This document shows, one piece after another, positions 47,122 through 58,053 of a DNA stretch of 64,000 nucleotides; the stretch's first letter is position 1; each line of letters opens with the position of its first letter. Under the pieces are notes generated by a model. That model did not search any database and was not told the origin of the DNA. It saw nothing but the letters and a program-made list of their open reading frames with translations. This stretch comes from Pegoplata infirma (lineage: Eukaryota; Arthropoda; Insecta; Diptera; Anthomyiidae): positions 51,298,313 to 51,362,312 of the forward strand of contig OY992537.1 in NCBI GenBank assembly GCA_963921195.1. The letters run 5' to 3'. Made by a program: the position numbers and the translations under genes.

Positions 47122-47936
47122 CACTCAAAATATTTTGTAGGCAAAAACAAATGAAAACACACTTAAAACCAGTGAATAAACAATTGAAAACCATCCCAGT
47201 AATTATTCATTTGTTTTAACAAACATCAACATTTATTTTTTACTGTTGACAAAATTTTCTAAAATAAATAACATTAAACATTAAAAAATTACGTTTTTTT
47301 CACTCTTTTTTACCAACAAATTCGAAAAAAATAACCTACGAAAACATTAAAAATTAATGATAGTTTTGTTATTTTTACCAACAAATTTTAAGAAAATAAC
47401 TTACGAAAACAATAAAAATTAATGATTTCGTAGGTAATTTTTTACAATTTTTTATTGAAATATTTTTTTAAAAATTTTTTATAAAATTTTTGGGGAATCG
47501 ATCCCGCAATCAACTACATTCTGGCCAGACACTCTACCCATCGTGCCAAAGTCACTTGATACAAACATGTTTTTATATTTCTATAAATAATTTTTTGATT
47601 TTTTATTTCTAAAAAAAAATAACTGACTTGTGTAGGTAAAAACTAATGATATTTCATTAAAAAATACCAACAATTAAAAAAAAAAATTACTTACACAAAT
47701 CATTAAAAATCAAAAGAATAATCAGTAGTTTTTACTTACAGAACAAAAATAAATGACTTTAAAAATTAAATGTTAATGAAAGTCTTTATTTTTTAGTGTG
47801 TTATTTTTGAAACAAAGGACTGAAGTAGTCATTAATAAAAACTGAACATCAAACAAATGTTTTTTCTGTTAAAAACGACTAAACGGAAAACTTTTTAAAT
47901 AAACTACAAACAGTTAATGACATAATTTTTTGAGTG
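47122..47936. mobile_element. G-type CACTC MITE, 815 bp
   Basis: Ends CACTCAAAATATTTTGTAGG and ATAATTTTTTGAGTG with a TG on both sides (47120-47121 and 47937-47938). The intact family A copy at 4540 gives the empty site. Interior carries AATGATT..TTACGAAAAC..AATAAAAATTAATGAT units and a tRNA-like module. Confidence 0.9.
47490..47556 (-). ncRNA. tRNA-like module inside the G-type MITE
   Basis: The reverse strand reads TTTGGCACGATGGGTAGAGTG (A-box-like, 20-bp core) and GGGATCGATTCCCC (B-box-like). It looks like a decayed tRNA or SINE head. Confidence 0.55.
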
Positions 47937-48420
47937 TGTATTTTAATAGATATCGCTTTGAAATTTAGCAGGTAACCAAATTTTGTACGTACAAATCACC
48001 ATTCCAAATTTCAAAGAAATTGGGTCAGTCCTTCTGGTAGTCCCCATACAAACCGCCCTCCCGATATTCACATAATTCCCTCAAAATTCATAAAAATGAA
48101 AATATTTGATAAAATTTTTGTTTTTAGGTGTTAAACGTGTACTTCAGTAACCTAATCAAATTGGAATATAATTGGACCATTTTTGGATTTAGTCCCCCAT
48201 ATAAAAATTTCGACCGATATTCAGATAATTGGTTTATTGACAAAAAAATAAACCAATTCCAATAAAATTTTATCTGTTTGTGTTTTCTGCACTTAATAAA
48301 GATCTAACAAAAGACAGATACAATCGGTCCATGTTTCGACTTGGGACCCATTTTCCGGAAAACACTGGTGTAGGGTATCATATGGTCGGTCTTGACCGAC
48401 TATAAATTTCTTACTTGTTT

Positions 48421-48789
48421 TTTTATCTCTGAAAAATTTTCAAAGTTTTTTCCAAAAAATAAAAATAAAATTTGTTTTTTTTTATTTTTCACAACTTTTA
48501 AAAAAAAAAAAAAATTTTGAAAAAATTTGGTCTTCAAAGTTTTTTTCTGAAAAATTTTTTGAAAAAAAAAAAATATTTATTGATTATTTTATTTTTACTA
48601 CATTTTAGTTGTTTTGACTACAAATGTAAGTAGTTTTTACTACATAAGTCAGTTGTTTTTTGTCAGTTAAAATAACTAACATTGTTAGTTGATTTAACTG
48701 AAAAAGTAGTTGACCCCAGAACAACTTACAAAGTAGTTATTTTAACTGACATTTTCAGTTGATTTTACTAACATAATTTTTTGAGTGTT
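48421..48789. mobile_element. H-type MITE, 3' part
   Basis: Nearly identical to 56086-56448, ending TTTACTAACATAATTTTTTGAGTG. The left half is missing where it meets the end of the family A copy. A 5'-truncated family C fragment follows at 48790-49000. Confidence 0.8.
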
Positions 48790-49082
48790 TTCATACAATG
48801 AGTAACGCATCGAAATATCGGTCTATGATCCCATAAAGTATATATATTATTTATCAGTGATCGATCCTAAGATTCGTTTGTGAAAGTCACGATACAGTCC
48901 AAAGTAAAAGAGCTAGACTCCTAAAGTTTGCACGAATATGTCGGACCAGGGCTGGTTAAGTTCGGAAATGGGCAAAATCGTTTTTTCCTGTACATATTTT
49001 ATTGCTTTAACCGTAAATTAGGTATACATATAAATTTTCGTTTTTTCAAATAATTAAAATATCTGTTTATTTTTAATTTCAG

Positions 49083-49241
49083 AGTATTTGTGCGGTACTT
49101 TATATGTCCATAAGTATATATCTCACCAACAATGATAGTGATGAACCATTTCGCGTTTACTATTTTGTACTATTTGCGGTTTTGGTCACGTTATGTGCAC
49201 AAGCCTGGGGTTTCTTTATCGGTGCTACAATGCCTACAAAA
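49083..49241 (+). CDS. ABCG1-like transporter, TM3-TM4 exon
   Basis: The exon has 53 codons in phase 0 at both ends, after TTTAATTTCAG and before AAA|GTAAGT. It completes TM3 (SICAVLYMSISIYL), has a short polar loop (TNNDSDEPFR) and then TM4 (YYFVLFAVLVTLCAQAWGFFIG). The A-Q-A-W-G-F-F-I-G stretch corresponds to ABCG1 VAQSLGLLIG. Separated from the last exon by a 68-bp intron. Confidence 0.92.
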
Positions 49242-49309
49242 GTAAGTATTTTTATTCTTTTAAGAAAATTTAAATTATTAAATTTATGTTTTATTTTCAT
49301 TTTTTTCAG

Positions 49310-49654
49310 TTGGCTGTCTTTTTGGGTCCCATATTGGCTGTGATGTTTTCAGTTTTCGGTTTTTGTTCACGTTATATCGATATAACGCCAATTTTTCGCT
49401 GGATGTGGCATATAAGCTATTTTAGAGCTGGTTTTCATGGTGCTTTAAATGCCATCTATGGCATGGAACGACCATTTCTACCATGTCCCGAAAATATAAT
49501 GTATTGTCATTTTCGTAGTCCCAAGGTCTTTTTAAGTTATATGATGATATCGGATGTTAATATGGCCGATTGTTTCATACTAATGGGTTCTGTTATAGGT
49601 GTTATGCATATTTTAACAATAATTAGATTATGGCATAAATTAAATAAACGTTAA
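49310..49654 (+). CDS. ABCG1-like transporter, terminal exon with stop
   Basis: The exon has 114 codons and a TAA stop at 49652-49654. It encodes TM5 (LAVFLGPILAVMFSVFGF), the WMWHISYFRAGFHG segment, ALNAIYGMER, a paired-cysteine extracellular loop (C-P-E-N...Y-C-H-F), and TM6 (FILMGSVIGVMHILTIIRLW) with a basic tail HKLNKR. ABCG1 has IYGLDR...C...CHFQ at the same place. The LFSGFF motif that usually ends TM5 in ABCG1 is replaced by a VFGFCSR-type segment, which is unusual. About 430 bp of A+T-rich DNA follows and is probably the 3' UTR. Confidence 0.94.
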   Translation: MAVFLGPILAVMFSVFGFCSRYIDITPIFRWMWHISYFRAGFHGALNAIYGMERPFLPCPENIMYCHFRSPKVFLSYMMISDVNMADCFILMGSVIGVMHILTIIRLWHKLNKR

Positions 49655-50086
49655 GCAGAATTAAGAAAAGGCAGAAGATAAACAAAAAAAAACTTATTAT
49701 GCCTAGAATAGAACAAAATCTTGCTAAATAATATTAAGAATATTTTTAAAAACAAATTATGTACTAAAATATTTTATTATTGTAAATAATTCATTTAACA
49801 TTCCATTTATACATGTACTAGATTTCTATGTAAATTATAGAAAAACCAAATCACATTCCATTATATTTAATTACAGGATGTAGGGTATAGTTTTTCTTTT
49901 AAGAATATTTACAAAGTATTTTCTTTTATTTTTATTTCTTTTTTTTTACCACATCCGCATCCATACCAAATATTAGTGTTAGATCAAAAATATTAGTTAA
50001 ACTTTTGTAAAATCTCAAAATTATTATATTTTTTTATGAATTGGCAAACCAAAATTTAACGATATTGCCAAATTAAAAGTTTATAA
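49655..50086 (+). other. Probable 3' UTR of the ABCG gene
   Basis: Non-repetitive A+T-rich sequence runs from the stop codon to the start of the 50.1-kb repeat array. I found no canonical AATAAA in it; the only AATAAA nearby lies just before the stop. The poly(A) site cannot be placed by reading. Confidence 0.45.
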
Positions 50087-53000
50087 CACTGGTCGACAAA
50101 TTTAGAGTAACGTATTTTCATAGTTAAAGTTATTATGAATATTCAACGCCAGTTTTAAAATTTACAAATCCATTTTTTATTAAAAATGTTTCAGTCTGAA
50201 AATATGTTACTGTTAACCGGTTTTGTGAAATTTTGTTTCCGAATCTGGTTGCCAAATTTTTCGATCACGTCAGGTTTTTGACTTCGCTGCTGCTTCCAAA
50301 TTTGGTTTCAAAATTTTTCAATACATCCGGTTGTTGAAAAAATTAAGATCAGAGTTCACAAAAGCTTTAAAAAGCTTTTTTTTGCGAAACGTGCATCTGA
50401 TTCAAAAACTGGTATCCAAATGTTTCCAAATCTGGTTTTTGAACTTTTATTATCACATCAGACATATTTTAGAGTTTTTTTTCGAAAATTCTGAATGCGT
50501 CTGGACCCCACATTTTCGATTGAACTTTTGCTGCTGATTTCGAATCTGGTTTCCAAATTTGTTCAATCACATTATGGTTTTAAGAAAATTTAGGTAAAAT
50601 TTCACTCAAATTCAAAATTTTGGGCATTTTTTTTTTAATTTTTGAATGTGTCTGGAATCTAATCACTTGCTTTAGATTAGCCTTTTGCTGCGGATTCCAA
50701 ATTCGGTTATAAAATTTTTCCATCACATCAGATTTTGAGGAAACTGAGGTCAAAGTTCACCAAACGCGTGTTTTTCTTTTTAGTTATTTTTAAGTTTTTT
50801 TTTGTGAAATCTTTAAATGTTTCTGGGATCTGACCACTCGTTTTCAATTAACCTTTCGCCGCTGATTCCAAATTTTTTCCACCACATCACATTTTTGAAA
50901 AAATTGAGGTCAAAATTCACAAAAATCCAGTTTTTGGGCATTTTTGAGTTTTTTTTTGTGAACTTTTTGAATGTGACTGAAATCTGACCACTCGTTTTCG
51001 ATCGACCTTTTGATACTGATTCTGAATCTAGATGCTTAATTTATGTATCACGTCAGGTTTCGAGAAAATAGATCGCAACGTTAACAATCTTGTTTTATGG
51101 CACTTTCGAGAGCATTTTTTGTAAAATCTTTTAATGTGTCTGGTATATGATCTCCTGTTTTCGATTAACCTTTCCAAATTTGTTTCATCACATCAGGTTG
51201 TAGAGAAAATTAATACTTGTTTACAAAAATTGTGTTTTTGTGCATTTTTAAAAGATTTTTTTTGCGAAAGTTTTGAATGCGTCTGGGGGTCTGATCACAC
51301 GTTTTCGATTGATCTTTCGCTGCTGATTCTGAATTTGACCAAATTTTTCCAAAATTGTGTTTTTTTTTTTATTTTTTCCATCACATCAGATTTTTATGAA
51401 AAATTGAGCTCAAAGTTTACAAAAGCCGTGTTTTTGACATTTTTTGAGAGCTTTTTTATGTTTTGAATGCGTCTGGGATCTGTTCACACGTTTTCGATTA
51501 ACCTTTCGCTGCTGATTCCAAATTTCATTCCAAACAGGTTTTTGAGAAAATTGAGCTCAAAGTTCACAAACGCGTGTTTTAGGCATATTTGGGAGTATTT
51601 TTTGAATGAAGCTGGAATTTGACCCCATGTTTTCGGTTGACCTTTCGATTCTGAATCTGGATGCCAAATTTTTCAACAAGTCATGTTTTTCAGAAAATTG
51701 TATGCAGAGTTAAAAATCGTGTTTTTGAGCATTTCCAAGAGATTTTTTGTAAAATTTTTGAATGTGCCTGGGATATGATCACTTTTTTCGATTAACTTTC
51801 CAAATTTTTTCATTACATAAGGTTTTTGAGAAAATTGAGTTCAGAGTTCTCAAAAATCGTGTTTTTTGTGCATTTTTGAAAGCTTTTTTTGTGAAAGTTT
51901 TGAACGCATCTTGGATCTGACCACAAGTTTTCGATTCTGAATCACTGCAGATTCTGAATCTGGTAAATTTTTACAAATTTCGGTTCCAAATTTTTCCATC
52001 ACATCAGGTTTTTCAAAAAAGTTTACAAGAACCTTTTTTTGGGCATTTTTGATAGTTTTTTTTTTTTTTTGTAAAACTTTTGAATGTGTCTGGAATCTGT
52101 CCACATATTTTTGATTGACCTTTCGCTGCTGATTCCAAATTAAAATTTGGGAAATTCTTTGTAAAATTTTTAATGTGCCTGGAATTCGGTTGACCTTTCG
52201 CTGAAGATTTAAAATTTTTCCATCACATCAGGTTTTTAAGAAAATTGAGGTCAAAGTTCACAGTAATCCTGTTTTAGTTATTTTTGAGAGTTTTTTTTTT
52301 GTGAAATTTTTAAATGTTTCTGGAATCTGGCCAGACGTTTTCGATTGAACTTTGGCTGTTGATTCCAAATTTGGTTTCCAAATTTTTCCATCACATTACG
52401 TTTTTCAGAAAATTAAGTGCCAGTTTACAGAAGGCGAACGCTACACACGAACGAAAATTTTGCATGTGTTTTGTTATTGTAACAACAACAAAATACATGT
52501 AAAATTTTCGTTCGTGTGTAGCGTTCGCCTTCTGTAAACTGGCCCTAAGTTCGAAGTTCTTAAAAATCGTGTTTTTGGGCACTTTTTTGATGTGTCTGTG
52601 AATTTGACCACGCGTTTTCGATTGACCTTTCGCTGCTGATTCCAAATTTTACCATCACATCAGGTTTTTGAGAAAATTAATTACAAAGCTCACAAAACTC
52701 GTGTCTGTGCGCAGTTTTGAGAGTTTTTTTGCGAAAGTTTTGAAATGCGTTTGGAATCTTGTGAAATTTTTGAAAGTATCTTGGATTTGATTCTGATTCC
52801 GAATTCGGATTCCAAATTTTTGCATTACGTTAGCACGAAATTCAGAAAAATACCGTTTTTGCTTTTTTGTGAGTTTTGCTTTAGAGAAAATTGATAACAA
52901 ATTTCATTTTCGAGAACTTTTTTTGTAAATTTTTTGGATGCGTCAAAAGTTCATTGTTAGTCGAATTAACACATATTTTTAATTTAATTTCGTGAGTATT

Positions 53001-53300
53001 TCATAAACGTGAGTAAAATTAAAATTAATCACTTAAGCAAAAAAAAATCGTGCTTTAGTAAAACTTTTTGTTCGTGACCATGAGCCTGCATGAGTCAAAA
53101 CTCACTCACGGGCTTATCTCTGCGACATTGCGTTCAAAATCGATCAAAAACATATTTTTCTTGAACTTTGAGTTTAATTTTCTCGAAAACCTGACGTGAT
53201 GGAGAAAATAGTAAAACAGATTCGGAGTAAGCATCAAAAGGCAAATTAAGCGTGTGGTCAGATCCCTAGACACATTTTTTATGTCGGCCAGATTTATCAT
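50087..53300. repeat. Degenerate tandem array, about 160 bp per unit
   Basis: Recurrent blocks: CCATCACATCAGGTTTTTGAG, AAATTGAGGTCAAAGTTCAC, TGAATG.GTCTGG.ATCTGACC and CGTTTTCGATTGACCTTTCG, in that order, about 17 times. The last unit (53120-53290) is inverted, beyond a remnant of a TAGAGATGGG-type MITE end (53030-53120). All open frames here repeat the same decayed pattern and are not taken as genes. Confidence 0.88.
52411..52550. mobile_element. Near-perfect hairpin MITE, about 140 bp
   Basis: GCCAGTTTACAGAAGGCGAA on the left is exactly mirrored on the right; about 60-bp arms flank a TTTTGTTATTGTAACAACAA centre. The low divergence implies a recent insertion into the array. The AACAACAAAATACATGT block also occurs at 54826-54845. 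Confidence 0.9.
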
Positions 53301-53864
53301 TTTGGTTTTTTGTCTTTATCAAACGAATATTTATTTTCCTGTTATTATTTTGTTTTAAATTTTACTATTTTAAATTTTTAAATTAAATTGAATCTTGGAA
53401 TACTAAAGTAATTTATTTTAAACTTGCTTCAATTCGAATAAAATTTTACTTTAATTTAAAATTTAATTTCCACAAAATATTATTTTTTTTTAGAATCTTA
53501 ACAAAAATATATTTTCTTACAACTTCCATTTCAAATAATCGGTCAATTGCAAATCACATAATCATAAAAAAATTTGCAAATCCAGTGAAATGTTTAATCA
53601 CTTTTTTTAAAATATTCAATATCAGTTTTGTAATAATTATTTTTTTTTCCTTATTAATACAAGTTAAAAGTTTTAAGTTTTTGATTATTTATTTGTAATA
53701 CACAAAATTATTTTATTATTTATTAGTTTTAAGTTAATAAATTATTTTTTTTTGTAAAGAAAATGGTGATACAAAAATAAATTTTATAAAAAAAAAGTAT
53801 TTACAAATTGGTAAAAGTGTCAAAACTTTTTAATGATATTTTATTTTCAAAAAGATTTGTTAAT

Positions 53865-54363
53865 AGGTCTGTTCCAGAACGTTACCGCGGGTGCCCGCGG
53901 GTACCCAAACCAGCCCGAAAAGCGTTCCCGTACGCAAAAATTGGGTAAATGAGAGAGTTTTTGAGAGAATAAATTACTTTCTCATTTTACCGAACTTACC
54001 CGCACTTTTTTTTCGGGTAAATTGGTAACAGTCAGATGTTGAAAAAACAGCTGATTTTTTTTGTGAAGCTAAATTGGAAATTTAAATAAAATAAAGAACT
54101 AAACCAAGAAATGTGTTATTTCAATACAAAAAAAGATAATTTGTTATTAAAATAAACTTTTACAATTTGTTTTCTTGTTTAAAGTAATTTTTCTTACGAA
54201 AATATTTTAGCGTTATTGGTTTGTTTACATTTTCTATTATTTTGGGCTTGAAATGTGGTTTTTAGCGTTCCCGTACTTTTGTGCATTTTTGCGGTATCGT
54301 GAGAGGTTTTTTTATTTTCTCTCATTTTACCGAACTTTACCCGGAAAGTTCTGGAACACACCT
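53865..54363. mobile_element. 499-bp MITE, AGGTSTGTTCCAGAAC ends
   Basis: AGGTCTGTTCCAGAACGTTA at the left and the inverse of AGGTGTGTTCCAGAACTTTC at the right. AAT flanks both sides (53862-53864 and 54364-54366). Subterminal CCGCGGGTGCCCGCGGG and GCGTTCCCGTAC blocks are G+C-rich islands in A+T-rich DNA. Confidence 0.82.
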
Positions 54364-54459
54364 AATATTTTTCAACAGAATATTAAGCTTAACGAACAGG
54401 TAAGATCTGCAGACATCTTAAAAATGAACAAGACTAGATTAAAGGGGTGAGAGTAGAGT

Positions 54460-54610
54460 CGTCAAAACCGGTTTCGGAATTATTCGAAAAACCGGGTTTT
54501 TCGTTTTTTTCCGGTTTTTTCAAACCGGTTTCTTAAAACCGGTTTCTTAAAACCGGTTTATTTCTAGTTATTCGAAAAACCGGGGTTTTTGTGTCGAATT
54601 ATTCGACATT
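54460..54610. repeat. AAACCGGTTT/TTATTCGAAAAACC palindromic repeat
   Basis: Starts TAGAGTCGTCAAAACCGG, resembling a hAT-type end, and holds four AACCGGTTT units and two ATTATTCG/CGAATTATTCG units. No matching far end found. Confidence 0.55.
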
Positions 54611-54854
54611 TTCGAATACATAATACTTAATTTTTTGGCCATCATTTGTTACAAATTTTATAAAATACAACTCTGTATATGAAATTTTGTTTCTGAATGA
54701 CAAAAAAATAAGAAGGTTCAAAGACGCGGCTGTGATTCTTCGCAATGTAGCTGCAAGCAACAGACAACAAAATTTCCCATACATATTTTTTTTGTTTGCT
54801 GTATGGAAAATTTTGCTTGCTGCTGAACAACAACAAAATACATGTGAAAATTTT

Positions 54855-56901
54855 GCTGTCTCCCAGTTGGCCAAAACGTCGTAGACGACGCTGTCTTAAA
54901 CGATTTCGTAAGTGATAGTTAAGAATTTGTCGTTCAAGACATGTGTCGATTAAATTTTCTCTAACGACAATGCAACGGAAATATTCGCTAACGACTATCT
55001 GCATGACAAAATACTCAACTGGTCTTGTGTAACATCCAGTTGGAGACAAGTTAAGCGACAAAATCTAGTACTTGTCGTGTATAGAAAATATATTGAAGAC
55101 AAGATGAGCGAAAATGTCTTTAAGTTGTCTTCGGCCAAACTTGGTTCACGACAAAGCAAGCGACAATCTCTCATATGTGTCGTGTATTTGAATTCCGTTA
55201 ACGACAAGATGAGCGATAATGTCTTAAATATGTCGTCAGTTGATGCCGATTGAAGACAATATGAGCGACAATATCTTTATGTTGTCGTCAGCCAAACTAT
55301 GTTAACGACAATATGAACGACAGTTTCATTTAGTTGTCATATATTGCTCATGGTTTACGACAGGCTGACCGACAATATTTAATATTTGTCGTGTACTAAA
55401 CTCCATTGACGACAAATGAGCGGCAATATATGAAGATTGTCGTAAATCGCACTCTCCGTTGACGACAATATAAGCTACAATTTCTTAAAGTTGTCATATA
55501 TTGCTCTTTGTTTACGACATACTGACCGACAATATTTAATACTTGTCGTGTTGTCGTGTCCGTTGACGACAACGTAAGGTTGTTGAGAGAAAAAAAAAAA
55601 CAAAATAACGGAACCATATTAACGGCGATAATAAAAAGCAAATGTAAGTATAAAATATTTAGTTATGTTCAAAAAGCTATCGAAGAAGGTGCAAATTCAG
55701 AATCGTGTTCTTTTAATAATTTAAAGTTGTTAAAAGTTTTAAATGGAACGACAAAAAATCAAATGGATCTTTAAATATTAAATGGAATCTTCAACTTTTT
55801 AATTAATATATTATTATTTGTTTATTTTTACTATTTTATTTTTTACTTTATTATTTTTCGTTTCTTTTTTATAACAATTAAACACTCAGAAAATTATGTA
55901 AGTTACTACATGTTAGTTGTTTGTATATTTTACAGTAGTTAGTTGTTTTCAACTACAAAGTCAGTTGTTTTTGTATGAAAAATATTAAACAACTATTTCT
56001 GTTAGTTATTTTAAGTAGTTTTTTTGAATAACTAACAAAAAAGTACTGTGATGTAGTAACAGTTATTAAAAGTAGTTAATTTTATTTTTTTTATCTCTGA
56101 AAAATTTTCAGTTTTTTTTTCCAAAAAATAAAAATAAATTTTCGTTTTTTTTTTATTTTTCACAACTTTTTTTTTTTAAAAAAACTTTGAAAAAATTTGG
56201 TCTTTTTTTCTGAAAAATTTGTTGAAAAAAAAATTATTTATTGATTATTTTATTTTTACTACATTTTAGTTGTTTTGACTACAAATGTAAGTAGTTTTTA
56301 CTACATAAGTCAGTTGTTTTTTGTCAGTTAAAATAACTAACATTGTTAGTTGATTTAACTGAAAAAGTAGTTGACCCCAAAACAACTTACAAAGTAGTTA
56401 TTTTAACTGACATTTTCAGTTGATTTTACTAACATAATTTTTTGAGTGAATATAAAATAAAAAAAATTTTAATAAAAAAAAAAATTTGCTTTTATTTCAC
56501 TGAAAAAATTGCCCCTCATAGGGTCGTGGACGACTTAATGGGGGAAATTGTCCTTCACATTGTCGTCGATGACCGTATGAGGGAATGTGTCGCCAGTACG
56601 GTCGTCAACGATTATATAGCAGACAAAGTCGCCTATATGGTCGTCAACGATAAGGTAGATCATACAGTCGATGAGTTGGTCATACACGACAATTCGGAGG
56701 AAGTATTCGCTCATATCGTCATCGCTAAAATTCACGACACTCTGAGCGACAGTGTCGCTCATCATGTCTTGTATGATTTTTGGATCTTTTGTGTGAGAGT
56801 GTCGTTCACGACTTGTGTGGACTGTCATCCATCTGTCGTCAACGATTTACATGGGTCGTGCACCCGTCGTCTAAGATGTCTTGAAGACAGAGCCAACTGG
56901 G
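54855..56901. mobile_element. Element built of 39-bp GTCGTnnACGA repeats
   Basis: CCCAGTTGGC at 54855 and GCCAACTGGG at 56892 mark possible inverted ends. In between, a 39-bp degenerate unit (GTCGTCAACGAT...) fills 54890-55570 and, beyond an inserted H-type MITE, 56520-56870. Because 39 is divisible by three, translations show 13-residue periodicity on both strands. I do not regard these as genes. Confidence 0.65.
55883..56448. mobile_element. H-type CACTC MITE, 566 bp
   Basis: Ends CACTCAGAAAATTATGTAAG and ATAATTTTTTGAGTG, with AA on both sides (55881-55882 and 56449-56450). The interior has AGTTGTTTTGACTACAAATG and GTTAGTTGATTTAACTG units. Confidence 0.85.
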
Positions 56902-56944
56902 CTGCTGCTTGCTGTTGTATTGTGAAGAAACACTTAAATGTATT

Positions 56945-57665
56945 TATACCCTACACCAATCTATGGTACAGGGTATAATGAAATTATGCTGATGTTTGTA
57001 ACTAACCAAAATATTGCTCCACCTTCAAGTATACCGATCGACTCAGAATCACTTTTTGAGTCGATTTAGAATGTCCGTCCATCTGTCCGTCTGACCATGT
57101 AACGGTGTAAACACGATACAGGTCGCAATTAACAATCGATTGAAATTTGAAACTTAAGCTTCTTTTGACCCAAGGACGAAGCCTATTGAAATTAGAAAAA
57201 CTCGGTCCATGTTTTGACCTAGCCCCCATACAAACATCCCCTTTTAATTTCTTTCTATGACTCTAAAAGCGGTTTTATAAAAGGTATCCTTTGGCAGGTA
57301 AACGTGTTTTGTATTCACAAATCACCATGCTAAATTTTAAAGGAAACGGACCAGTTCTTCCTGTAGCCCCCATACAAACCACCTTCCCGATATTCACAAA
57401 AATATTTAATTAAAGTTTTGTTTGTATGTATTTAACACGTACTTCAATAACCTAATCACATCTGATAATAACCGGACCATTTTTGGACCTAGGCCCAAGT
57501 ACCAATTCTGCCCGATATTCAGTTAAAGCGGTTTATTTGCAACAAATAGAAGCCTAATTCACAAAAATTTGGATTGTGAGTGTTTTTTTACACTCATTTT
57601 ACAAAAGATAGATCCAAACGGTCCACCCCGGACCCATTTTCCGGGTGTAGGGTATTATATGGACT
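56945..57665 (+). mobile_element. Family A element, older copy
   Basis: 5' hairpin TATACCCTACACCAATCTA, shortened (GTCC)n at 57073-57092, body in register with 4220-5022, 3' end reduced to GGGTGTAGGGTATTATATGG. Confidence 0.8.
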
Positions 57666-58053
57666 ATATTTTCTGAATTGTGTACAATTATTTTTTTCTC
57701 TATTTTTGTTAAAAACAATTAAAAACCTTTTTTTTAAACTATTTTATTAATAAAAAAAACTGATAGAGAAAATTTCCCCCCAGACCAAACTAAAAAAGTG
57801 GAAAAAGAAGAAAGAAAAATCAAAAAAGGTGAAAAACAGAAGGAAGGAAATTTTCTAAAAAAATTTCCAGAGGAAACAAGTCTCGAAATCCGGAAAATTT
57901 TCAAAAAAGGAAAATCTTGAAAAATTTTAAAGGAAAAATCTGAAAATGTTCTATGAAAAATTATCTGTCGATCTAAAAGTTCTTATTAAAAAAGGAAAGG
58001 GGTAAAAAAGTTTTGAAATCTGATAAATTTTCATAGAAAAAATCTGAAATCAT
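57666..58053. other. Unclassified A-rich DNA
   Basis: GAAAAATCTGAAA..TTTTC units of low complexity at 57840-58045; no gene. Confidence 0.4.

Larger units (their letters stand above)
46786..48418 (+). mobile_element. Family A element split by a G-type MITE
   Basis: 5' hairpin TATACCCTACACAACTCAG, (GTCC)n at 46921-46940, and the complete 3' end GTGTAGGGTATCATATGGTC with TTTCTTACTTG. The MITE at 47122-47936 sits in the CTCTAATAAC.GTATTTTAATAG block. Confidence 0.87.
10701..49654 (+). other. ABCG1-like half-transporter gene, 3' part (7 exons)
   Basis: The seven exons have consensus GT/AG borders and matching phases, and they join into 499 residues plus a stop. ABCG proteins are half-transporters with the ATPase domain first and six membrane helices after it; they dimerise and export lipids, sterols, pigment precursors or xenobiotics. 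The joined sequence holds SGLD (D-loop, residues 1-3 preceded by the split Ser), TIHQPS (H-loop), NPADF, a variable linker at about 124-218, the phrase FPLEIG..TREHFNRWYS, and an IYGMER..C..CHF loop near the end. The last three match the human ABCG1 order closely. A usual family member is 600-700 residues, so 150-200 residues with Walker A, LSGG and Walker B are missing upstream. Introns are 93 bp, 9.8, 10.9, 8.0 and 8.5 kb, and 68 bp. The Drosophila orthologue is unresolved; CG4822, CG3164 and E23 are candidates. Confidence 0.92.

Noticed and set aside
56442..56978. 178-codon open frame as a protein gene
   Set aside because: It spans the end of an H-type MITE, a 39-bp repeat array and the start of a family A element; openness follows from a repeat period divisible by three.
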